A stretch of 13,922 nt of DNA from Patescibacteria group bacterium. Its GTDB lineage: Bacteria; Patescibacteriota; Minisyncoccia; Portnoybacterales; UBA2143. A program made the translations under genes and the position numbers. Where the stretch lies: assembly GCA_018819085.1 (NCBI GenBank), contig JAHJQT010000005.1, forward strand, positions 1 to 13,922, read 5' to 3'. Below, piece after piece: positions 6,831 through 12,620 of the stretch (the first letter of the stretch is position 1; every line of letters begins with the position of its first letter). Below the pieces are notes generated by a model. That model was not told the DNA's origin, made no database searches, and saw nothing but the letters and a program-made list of their open reading frames with translations.

Positions 6831-7919
6831 TTATCTATTTTCAATAACATCTATCACAAACTCTTTAATAGCTTTTTCAAACTTTTCCTGAGAAAATTTT
6901 TCCGCTACTTTCCTTATAACCAAAGGACTATAATTATGAATATTCATATTTATACGTCGAACTCCATCTGCTAAAGATTCAACTACTAAATCATCAAAAA
7001 ACTCTCCTGTAATTCCTTCTATAACAGTTTCTGTAACTCCACCCTTCCTATAAGCTAAAACTGGTTTCCCAGCAAGCATTGCTTCAACTGGCGCAATACC
7101 AAAATCATCTTCTCCAGAAAAAACAAAAGCAGTACAATTTTGAATATATTCTCTTACCACCTTATCAGATCGCCATCCAAGAAACCTTACATTCTGTTTA
7201 GCCATTTTTTGCAATCTCTTCCTATCACGGCCTTGTCCAATAATTATCAAAGGCAATTCTAATTTATTAAAAGCATCAATAGCTAAGTCAATTCTCTTAT
7301 AAGGAGTCAATTGAGAGACAATTAAGAAATACTCTTGATTAGGGACAGTCCCTAAAGCTTTAGGGACTGTCCCTACATTGACAGGAGGGTAAATAACTTT
7401 AGCATCACGATTATAGAATTTTTTAATACGCCCAGCAGTTGTCTTTGAATTTGCAATAAAATAATCAACTCTATCAGCAGCTGAACGATCCCAGATACGT
7501 AAGTAATGAAAAAGCAGTTTTTTAAAAAATGCAGGACCACCATCATATTGAGAAGCATAATCCCATAAAAAACGAGCTGGATTATGACAATAACAAATAT
7601 GAATAGTATTAGGCCTAATAATTAATCCTTTTGCAAAAGAACTTGATGAAGAGATTATTAGATCAAAATTTCTTAAATCAAATGACTCAACTGCAGTTGG
7701 CATTAATGGAGCAAGCCAACGATAATGCTTTAATGAAAAGGGGAAATTTTGTAAAAAAGAAGTGTGTATTTTAGCATCAGAAAGATATTTTCCCATTTTA
7801 TCTTTATTATAGAGTATAGTAAAAATTTCAGCTTTAGGAAAAATTTTATACAAATTTAAAAAGACCCTCTCGGCCCCTCCAAAGCGAATTAAGTAATCAT
7901 GCACTAACGCTATTTTCAT
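6831..7919 (-). CDS. GT4-type glycosyltransferase with an in-frame palindrome
   Basis: Retaining nucleotide-sugar glycosyltransferase of GT-B fold, family GT4-like; likely builds a cell-surface polysaccharide or glycolipid in the cytoplasm. It is 362 aa. The N-terminal domain begins MKIALVHDYLIRFGGAERVF (acceptor side, Gly-rich loop) and contains ICYCHNPARFLWDY (108-121). The C-terminal nucleotide-sugar domain starts at FLIVSQLTPYKRIDLAI (198-214), where the Lys/Arg pair contacts the donor phosphates, and has the E-x7-E motif EDDFGIAPVEA (270-280). Residues 182-194 (VGTVPKALGTVPN) are encoded by a perfect 36-bp palindrome inserted in the linker between the two domains. It starts 4 nt after the second glycosyltransferase gene, so both probably work in one pathway. 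Donor and acceptor sugars cannot be told. Confidence 0.9.
   Translation of the reverse strand: MKIALVHDYLIRFGGAERVFLNLYKIFPKAEIFTILYNKDKMGKYLSDAKIHTSFLQNFPFSLKHYRWLAPLMPTAVESFDLRNFDLIISSSSSFAKGLIIRPNTIHICYCHNPARFLWDYASQYDGGPAFFKKLLFHYLRIWDRSAADRVDYFIANSKTTAGRIKKFYNRDAKVIYPPVNVGTVPKALGTVPNQEYFLIVSQLTPYKRIDLAIDAFNKLELPLIIIGQGRDRKRLQKMAKQNVRFLGWRSDKVVREYIQNCTAFVFSGEDDFGIAPVEAMLAGKPVLAYRKGGVTETVIEGITGEFFDDLVVESLADGVRRINMNIHNYSPLVIRKVAEKFSQEKFEKAIKEFVIDVIENR
7340..7375. repeat. Perfect 36-bp palindromic element inside the glycosyltransferase gene
   Basis: The bases from 7340 to 7375 form a perfect palindrome with 18-bp arms centred on AAGCTT (7355-7360). Each arm contains an 11-base sub-palindrome (GGGACAGTCCC or GGGACTGTCCC), so the element is nested. 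It is 12 codons long and keeps the host reading frame. It is much richer in G and C than the surrounding gene. It looks like a REP- or RPE-type intragenic palindrome; GGGACAGTCCC-type repeats are known to me as dispersed palindromes in several bacterial groups, but that is from memory. Confidence 0.9.
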
Positions 7920-7923
7920 TGCT

Positions 7924-9015
7924 TTATTCTGTCAAAACCTTCAATGTTCCTTGAGCGCATTTTTCCCAGGAAAATCTCTTTATATTCTCTTGCCCTTCTT
8001 TAACTAATCTTTTTTTAAACTCATTATCATTAATAATTTTATACATTGCTTCGGTAATTTGTTCAATATTATTCGGGTTAATTAAAATTGCCCCATTTCC
8101 AGCCACTTCAGGCATTGAAGAAATATTTGAAGTTATTACAGGACAACAAGCTGCTTGAGCTTCTAGAATGGGAATACCAAAACCTTCGTAAAAAGAAGAA
8201 AAAACAAACATTTCTGCTTTTTCTAATAATAACATTTTTTCTTTCTCTGGAACATAACCAGTTTCAATAATTTCTAATTTTAAATTTTTAATTTTTAATA
8301 AATTTTTAATTTTTAATTTTAAAATATCATAACCAAAACCAGGCGAACCAGCTAAAATAAGCTTATGCGGGACTTGATATTTTTTCTTTAAAATTTTATA
8401 TGCTTCTAAAATTCCCATAATATTCTTTTTTAATTCAATCCTGCCGATATAAAGAATAAAAGGCTTAGATATTGAAAATTGAGAATTAGAAATTGAAAAT
8501 TCATTCTCTACTCCATGATAAACTACTTTAATTTTTTCTGGATTAGCTCCATAAAGCTTTATTAAATCATTCTTTGTATTCTCAGAAACAACAATTATTT
8601 TTTGTGCGTTTTTCAAAGCATATTTTGTACTCCAACGTAAATATTTTAAATGATTTGAAGGATACATTTCAGGATAATATTCATATTCTAATCCATGAAT
8701 TGTTACTATTGATTTTTTAGGATGTATAAAAGGCAAAACATGAACTGGAACAAAAAAAACCTCCAGTTTATTCTTTATCATTTCAGCAGATAATCTAAGC
8801 TGCGTCCACATTGCAAAGGGCCATTTTAAACGCTTAATCTTAAAATTATCTGGCAAAGGAAAATCAAAATTACTATTATCTGAAACGTATAAAACAAAAT
8901 TATGTTTTTTAGATTCCTTGAGTAAAGCTAAATGTTTAATTAATTGATAAACATATTCTTCTACTCCTGTACGTGGATGTCTAAATGCTGCTACAGCATT
9001 AATTCCAATTAACAT
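7924..9015 (-). CDS. GT4-type glycosyltransferase with two in-frame repeat expansions
   Basis: GT-B-fold glycosyltransferase, GT4-like (mannosyltransferase-type architecture), expected to move a sugar from a nucleotide donor to a surface-glycan precursor. It is 363 aa. The start MLIGINAVAAFRHPRTGVEEY (1-21) holds the N-terminal Gly loop; TIHGLEYEYYPEMY (105-118) is the acceptor-side His motif; VVYHGVENEF (164-173) ends the first domain; YIGRIELKKNI (189-199) opens the donor domain; YEGFGIPILEA (276-286) is the E-x7-E motif. Residues 173-183 (FSISNSQFSIS) come from a 21-nt repeat in the inter-domain linker. Residues 232-249 contain a duplicated LKIKNL hexapeptide from an 18-nt tandem repeat. 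Both look like extra surface segments. It follows mreB copy 2 by 14 nt and is 4 nt before the other glycosyltransferase. The sugar is unknown. Confidence 0.9.
   Translation of the reverse strand: MLIGINAVAAFRHPRTGVEEYVYQLIKHLALLKESKKHNFVLYVSDNSNFDFPLPDNFKIKRLKWPFAMWTQLRLSAEMIKNKLEVFFVPVHVLPFIHPKKSIVTIHGLEYEYYPEMYPSNHLKYLRWSTKYALKNAQKIIVVSENTKNDLIKLYGANPEKIKVVYHGVENEFSISNSQFSISKPFILYIGRIELKKNIMGILEAYKILKKKYQVPHKLILAGSPGFGYDILKLKIKNLLKIKNLKLEIIETGYVPEKEKMLLLEKAEMFVFSSFYEGFGIPILEAQAACCPVITSNISSMPEVAGNGAILINPNNIEQITEAMYKIINDNEFKKRLVKEGQENIKRFSWEKCAQGTLKVLTE
8282..8317. repeat. 18-bp AT tandem duplication inside the second glycosyltransferase
   Basis: AAATTTTTAATTTTTAAT occurs twice back to back (8282-8299 and 8300-8317), exactly. 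It is in frame and encodes a doubled LKIKNL in a loop of the donor-binding domain, between LILAGSPGFGYDI and ETGYVPEKE. More of the same Lys/Leu/Ile/Asn pattern flanks it on both sides, so the expanded patch is somewhat longer than the two exact copies. Confidence 0.8.
8471..8501. repeat. 21-bp-period repeat inside the second glycosyltransferase
   Basis: ATTGAAAATT occurs at 8471-8480 and again at 8492-8501, a 21-base (seven-codon) period, with GAGAATTAGAA between. It is in frame and encodes FSISNSQFSIS in the linker between the two glycosyltransferase domains. Peptides of this style arise from AATTGAAAATTGA-like repeats that I associate with CPR genomes. Confidence 0.65.
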
Positions 9016-9029
9016 AATTGTAATAATTA

Positions 9030-10037
9030 TTATTTTTTACTCATTATGCTTCTCTTATAAATGCCTAGATTTTCTAAAGCTATTCCTGTGCCTTTAGCGA
9101 CACATAATAATGGTTCTTTAGCTATTCTACATGATACTCCTGTTGATTCTGTTAAAAGATTATCTAAATTTTTAAGTAAAGCACCACCACCACTAAGAAC
9201 CATTCCTTTGTCCATTATGTCAGCAATTAGTTCTGGAGGGGTAGATTGAAGAACGGTTTTACATGTTTTAACAATCTCTCTTAATTGCTCAGAAATTGCC
9301 TCTGTAATTTCATTGCTTTTAACTTCAACTATCTTAGGTAATCCACCAACTAAATCACGTCCTTTAATTTTTAAAGACAATTCTTCTTCTTGAGGTAACG
9401 CGCTTCCTAATTTTATTTTAATAATTTCAGATGTACTTTCTCCAATAGATAAATTATGTTTCTTACGTATATAATCACTTATTGATTGATTTATTTTATC
9501 TCCTCCAACTCTAACAGAAGCACAAGAAACAATACCTCCTAGTGATATAACGGCCATTTCAGAGGTTCCTCCTCCAATATCAATTATCATATTACCAACT
9601 GGTTCATTAATGTGAAGTCCAGCTCCGATAGCAGCCAAAACTGGCTCTTTGACAATATAGGCATTCTTAGCACCAGCTTTAATAGTGGCTTCAACAACAG
9701 CTCGTCTTTCAGTTGAAGTTATTCCCGCAGGGACAGAAACCATTACATCAGGCCTAATAAAATGAAAACGATTTAGAGCCTTACCAATAAAATATCTTAA
9801 CATTGCTTGAGTGATACGATAATCAGCAATAACTCCATCTTTCATTGGACGAGAAACAAAAATAATATCTGGAGCTTTACCAAGCATTTTTTTAGCTTCA
9901 TCTCCAATAGCTAAAATATGATTATTTTCCAAAGAAATAGCAACAACCGTTGGTTCATTAATAACAACACCCCTTTTAGGAACATAGACTAAAGTATTAG
10001 CTGTGCCTAAATCAATACCTATTTTTCTTATAAACAT
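9030..10037 (-). CDS. mreB: MreB/Mbl-type actin homolog (copy 2)
   Basis: A second bacterial actin of the MreB family, 335 aa, clearly diverged from copy 1. It has IGIDLGTANTLVYV (6-19), IIDIGGGTSEMAVISLGG (151-168) and VLSGGGALLKNLDNLL (280-295), so ATP binding should be intact. Differences from copy 1: the N-terminus is only MFIRK before the first strand (as in Bacillus Mbl or MreBH) instead of an amphipathic GLFSKD extension; the EEP motif reads KEP (130-132), keeping the second Glu; and the C-terminal tail is shorter and basic (YKRSIMSKK). The ATG overlaps the end of murA by 10 nt. Two glycosyltransferase genes follow. Placement next to murA suggests a role in wall or envelope synthesis; whether it co-polymerises with copy 1 is unknown. 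Confidence 0.96.
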   Translation of the reverse strand: MFIRKIGIDLGTANTLVYVPKRGVVINEPTVVAISLENNHILAIGDEAKKMLGKAPDIIFVSRPMKDGVIADYRITQAMLRYFIGKALNRFHFIRPDVMVSVPAGITSTERRAVVEATIKAGAKNAYIVKEPVLAAIGAGLHINEPVGNMIIDIGGGTSEMAVISLGGIVSCASVRVGGDKINQSISDYIRKKHNLSIGESTSEIIKIKLGSALPQEEELSLKIKGRDLVGGLPKIVEVKSNEITEAISEQLREIVKTCKTVLQSTPPELIADIMDKGMVLSGGGALLKNLDNLLTESTGVSCRIAKEPLLCVAKGTGIALENLGIYKRSIMSKK

Positions 10038-11287
10038 ATTCTTTTTATATCTGCTCCTAATTTTTTAAAACGCTCTTCTATTTTTTCATATCCTCTATCA
10101 ATTTGATAAATATTTTCAATACTTGATTCTCCTTCTGCAATTAAAGAAGCTGTAACTAAAGCAATGCCAGCTCTAATATCAGGACTAATTAAACGTCTCC
10201 CATAAAGTTTGCTTGGACCTTGAATAATTACTCTATGAGGATCACACATAATAATTTTGGCTCCCATTTGATTAAGCGCATCAGTGTAAAATAAGCGCCC
10301 TTCAAAAATTGTTTCATGGATTAAAGAAATACCTTTTGCCTGAGTCATTAAAACCGTAAAAGGAGCTTGCAAATCAGTTGGAAATCCTGGATATTCATGA
10401 GTTCTTAAATCAACAGCTTTTATATTAACAGACGGCTTAACTTTAACAAAATCCTTACCTATTTCTAAATTAACTCCTGCTTTTTTCAAAAGAGACCAAA
10501 GTACATCTAAATGATTTGGTTCCATTCCAATGACTTTTATAGAATTATTAGCAGCTGCACCTAAAAGAACAAAACTACCAGCTTCAATTCTATCAGGAAT
10601 AATTTTACATTGCCCACCGCTTAATGATTTAACTCCATTAATTTCTATAAATGGAGTACCTGCTCCTTTAATTTTAGCTCCACATTTATTTAAAAAATCA
10701 GCTAAAAAAACAATTTCTGGTTCACAAGCAGCATTACTTAAAAGTGTTTTCCCTTCAGCTAAAACAGCAGTAAGAATCATTGTTTCAGTAGCTGTTACAC
10801 TTATTAAAGGAAAAACAAATTTAGTACCTTTTAGTTTTTTAACAGTTAGACGTAATCCTTTTTTTTCTTCTTTTGCCTTAGCTCCAAAAGCTTCAAATCC
10901 TTCTAAAAATATATCTCGTGGACGTTGTCCAATAACACATCCACCCGATTGAAATAAGAATGCTTCTCCAAAACGAGCTAATAATGGCCCAGCCATTAAA
11001 ATCGAACCTTTAAGTTTTTTAGCGATTTCAGAATTTAAAAGAGAACCATTAATATTTTTAGCTCTAAGCTGATAAACTCCTTTTGAATCATTTTTTATAT
11101 CAACCCCTATTCCTTTTAATAATTCTATTAAACGAAAAATATCTTCAATTTGAGGAACATTAGAAACAACCCATTCTTTATCAGTCAAAAGACATGCAGC
11201 TAAAACTTTTAAAGCTGCGTTTTTAGCTCCATTAACCTTAATCTCCCCGCTTAATTTCTTACCTCCCTTAATAACAAATCTTTCCAT
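10028..11287 (-). CDS. murA: UDP-N-acetylglucosamine 1-carboxyvinyltransferase (MurA)
   Basis: First committed enzyme of peptidoglycan synthesis: it transfers enolpyruvate from PEP to UDP-GlcNAc in the cytoplasm. It is 419 aa, the normal length. Lys22 and Asn23 lie in NGAKNAALKVLAA; the catalytic, fosfomycin-sensitive Cys is Cys117 in GGCVIGQRPRDI, with Arg122 matching E. coli Arg120; the conserved Asp is in EYPGFPTDLQAPFT; and IDRGYEKIEERFKKLGADI matches the C-terminal Arg397 region. E. coli Arg91 is replaced by Lys93 (KLKGSILMAGP), which is unusual. It is the first gene of the long minus-strand operon, diverging from the PEGA gene with a shared -35 region. Its mRNA is predicted to have only about 3 bases before the ATG, and no Shine-Dalgarno is present. 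Confidence 0.97.
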   Translation of the reverse strand: MERFVIKGGKKLSGEIKVNGAKNAALKVLAACLLTDKEWVVSNVPQIEDIFRLIELLKGIGVDIKNDSKGVYQLRAKNINGSLLNSEIAKKLKGSILMAGPLLARFGEAFLFQSGGCVIGQRPRDIFLEGFEAFGAKAKEEKKGLRLTVKKLKGTKFVFPLISVTATETMILTAVLAEGKTLLSNAACEPEIVFLADFLNKCGAKIKGAGTPFIEINGVKSLSGGQCKIIPDRIEAGSFVLLGAAANNSIKVIGMEPNHLDVLWSLLKKAGVNLEIGKDFVKVKPSVNIKAVDLRTHEYPGFPTDLQAPFTVLMTQAKGISLIHETIFEGRLFYTDALNQMGAKIIMCDPHRVIIQGPSKLYGRRLISPDIRAGIALVTASLIAEGESSIENIYQIDRGYEKIEERFKKLGADIKRICL

Positions 11288-11296
11288 AATATTTTT

Positions 11297-11325
11297 ATGT
11301 TAACCTAACGCAACCTTCTTGGCAA
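11297..11325 (-). promoter_or_regulatory. Predicted murA promoter
   Basis: On the minus strand TTGCCA (11325-11320) is followed by exactly 17 bases and TAACAT (11302-11297); the hexamers match the sigma-70 consensus at 5 and 4 of 6 positions. The -10 ends 9 bases before the murA ATG, so the leader would be about 3 bases. The -35 box overlaps the -35 of the opposite promoter. Confidence 0.5.
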
Positions 11326-11347
11326 GACAGGAAATCAATGATAAGAT
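11319..11347 (+). promoter_or_regulatory. Predicted promoter of the PEGA-domain gene
   Basis: TTGGCA (11319-11324), a 17-base spacer and TAAGAT (11342-11347) precede the ATG at 11358 by 10 bases, giving a leader of about 4 bases. The -35 shares five of its six bases with the murA -35, since TTGGCAA at 11319-11325 serves both strands. This also argues against reading the TTG at 11319 as a start codon. Confidence 0.5.
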
Positions 11348-11357
11348 TTTTACAAGC

Positions 11358-12317
11358 ATGAATAGTAAAATAAGACATATTATTCTTTACTCGGTAATTC
11401 TTTTTTTTATACTAATAACCCCAGTGATAATATTATACTCATTGGGATATAGTTTTGATTGGCAAAAAAAAGAAATTGTTCTAACAGGAGGATTATATAT
11501 AAAATCAACTCCTAAAAAAGCAACTATATATATTAATGAGAAACCTAAAAAAGAAACACCTGCTTTTATTAAACGACTAATACCTAAGTATTACCAAATT
11601 AAAGTTGTAAAAGAAGGATTCCATGAATGGAACAAGAAATTAAAAATAGAATCAAAATTAGTTACTGAAGCAAAAGATATTTTACTAATTCCAATTAATC
11701 CTGAGATTAAAGTCATTAATGAAAAAATTTCAGATGATTTTTCATTAAAAGAATATATTATTTCGGGAACTACTGCACCTAATAATATTTTCTATATCCA
11801 AAAACCAAGTTATATTCTTTATAAAACAGATAAAACAAACTCTTTTCAAGAACAAATAAACTTAACTCCTCTTCCTGAAAATCAAGAATATGAAATTATT
11901 ATTTCAAATAACCAACAAATAGCTGTTTTAAATAAAAATAAACAGCTTTATATTTTAAATAAAACAACAAGAAATTTTGAATTAATAAAAGAAAACGTTC
12001 AAAAAGCAGAATTTTCTTCTGATAATGAAAAATTACTTTATTATACCCCTAATGAAATATGGATATATTATTTAGACAAACAGGAACTCATTACTAGATT
12101 AAGCCAAGAGATTAAACAAGCTATTTGGTATGAAACCAATAAACATATTATTTTTTTAGTTAATGAGAAAATAAAGATAATTGAACTAGACAGCCGAGAT
12201 GAAAAAAATATAATTGATATTATAAAGATAGATGCTCAAGAAATAGCTTATTCTGAAAAGGACCAATTGCTCTATTTAATTAAAAACAAAAAACTAATAG
12301 GAATTTCTTTAGAATAA
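11358..12317 (+). CDS. Membrane-anchored PEGA-domain protein with propeller-like C-terminus
   Basis: The 319-aa protein has a short basic N-terminus and one membrane segment (about residues 7-28). A PEGA domain follows (about 44-95: GGLYIKSTPKKATIYINEK, then TPAFIKRLIPKYYQIKVVKEG and FHEWNKKL), a small beta fold common in surface proteins. The remaining roughly 200 residues are strand-rich with recurrent patterns such as QIAVLNKNKQLYILN, NEKLLYYTPNEIWIYYLD and HIIFLVNEKIKIIELD, which look like diverged beta-propeller blades. The bulk should lie outside the membrane. ATG at 11358 is preferred over an in-frame TTG at 11319, because the TTG lies in a likely -35 box and would put 13 extra residues before the membrane helix. 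It is the only plus-strand gene. Function is unknown; a role in envelope or surface binding is inference. Confidence 0.85.
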   Translation: MNSKIRHIILYSVILFFILITPVIILYSLGYSFDWQKKEIVLTGGLYIKSTPKKATIYINEKPKKETPAFIKRLIPKYYQIKVVKEGFHEWNKKLKIESKLVTEAKDILLIPINPEIKVINEKISDDFSLKEYIISGTTAPNNIFYIQKPSYILYKTDKTNSFQEQINLTPLPENQEYEIIISNNQQIAVLNKNKQLYILNKTTRNFELIKENVQKAEFSSDNEKLLYYTPNEIWIYYLDKQELITRLSQEIKQAIWYETNKHIIFLVNEKIKIIELDSRDEKNIIDIIKIDAQEIAYSEKDQLLYLIKNKKLIGISLE

Positions 12318-12344
12318 AGAAAAAATGCTAAATTTTTTTTAATA

Positions 12345-12457
12345 TCATTCCCAACTTCTCCGGTGTCATTCCCAACTTGATTGGGAATCCAGATCTGGAT
12401 TCCCGCTTTCGCGGGAATGACACCAGTGGCGGGAATGACACCAGTGGCGGGAATGAC
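12345..12457. repeat. dRS3-like palindromic repeat cluster (element 1)
   Basis: Direct repeats TCATTCCCAACTT at 12345-12357 and 12366-12378; a stem ATTCCCAA/TTGGGAAT (12368-12375, 12381-12388); a perfect 22-base palindrome at 12383-12404 centred on AGATCT; and an ATTCCC-N8-GGGAAT unit at 12399-12418, which has the form of the neisserial dRS3 repeat. These are followed by an 18-bp tandem unit, GCGGGAATGACACCAGTG, at 12411-12428 and 12429-12446, with a partial third copy to 12457. The region is much richer in GC than its surroundings. It looks like a mobile or REP-derived repeat, with no transposase nearby. Confidence 0.85.
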
Positions 12458-12466
12458 ATAATCCTT

Positions 12467-12558
12467 GTCATTTCGACTGAAGCGAAGCGAAAGGAGAAAT
12501 CCCTTTACCGTGTTCATCTTTAAGGGATTCCTCCCCGCCTCAGGCGGGTCGGAATGAC
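12467..12558. repeat. Second inverted-repeat element (element 2)
   Basis: The ends GTCATTTCGAC (12467-12477) and GTCGGAATGAC (12548-12558) are inverted repeats with one mismatch. Inside are AATCCCTT (12498-12505) paired with AAGGGATT (12522-12529), and the hairpin CCCGC-CTCAG-GCGGG (12534-12548). The TCGACTGAAGCGAAGCGAAAGGAG stretch, split over 12473-12496, is of a type seen as dispersed repeats in many bacterial genomes. It is separate from element 1, 9 bases away. Confidence 0.75.
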
Positions 12559-12584
12559 AAAAGCAAAAGAAATTGAACTTCTCT

Positions 12585-12620
12585 AAAAAAACCTCCCTTA
12601 CTTGAAGGGAGGATTTTTTT
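12585..12620. terminator. Bidirectional rho-independent terminator
   Basis: Stem CCTCCCTT (12592-12599), loop ACTTG, stem AAGGGAGG (12605-12612), with an A-run before it (12585-12591) and a T-run after it (12614-12620). It can end transcripts from both sides: the PEGA gene on the plus strand and the rpsI operon on the minus strand. On the minus strand the stem begins only 6 bases after the rpsI stop codon (12621-12619). Confidence 0.9.

Larger units (their letters stand above)
12318..12618. other. 301-base intergenic region between convergent genes, filled with repeats
   Basis: This is the only long non-coding stretch in the window. It lies between the ends of the plus-strand PEGA gene and the minus-strand rpsI. 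It holds repeat element 1 (12345-12457), repeat element 2 (12467-12558) and a terminator hairpin (12592-12612). I see no tRNA, small RNA gene or convincing small protein in it. An open frame crossing it on the minus strand is made of translated repeat (VIPATGVIPAKAGIQ type) and is not a gene. Confidence 0.8.

Noticed and set aside
7340..7375. Palindrome as an intrinsic terminator inside the glycosyltransferase gene
   Set aside because: It is not followed by a T-run on the coding strand, and the reading frame continues through conserved motifs to a normal C-terminus.
10530..10952. 140-codon plus-strand open frame opposite murA
   Set aside because: It lies wholly inside the well-conserved murA gene on the other strand and its translation resembles no family.
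11319..11357. TTG start extending the PEGA protein by 13 residues
   Set aside because: The TTG is part of a likely -35 box, and the ATG at 11358 gives a normal short basic N-terminus before the membrane helix.
12383..12404. Perfect palindrome as a terminator for the PEGA gene
   Set aside because: No T-run follows on either strand; the true terminator hairpin with A- and T-runs lies at 12592-12612.
12411..12457. Possible CRISPR array in the 18-bp tandem unit
   Set aside because: The units are directly adjacent with no spacers, only 2.6 copies, and no cas gene is nearby.
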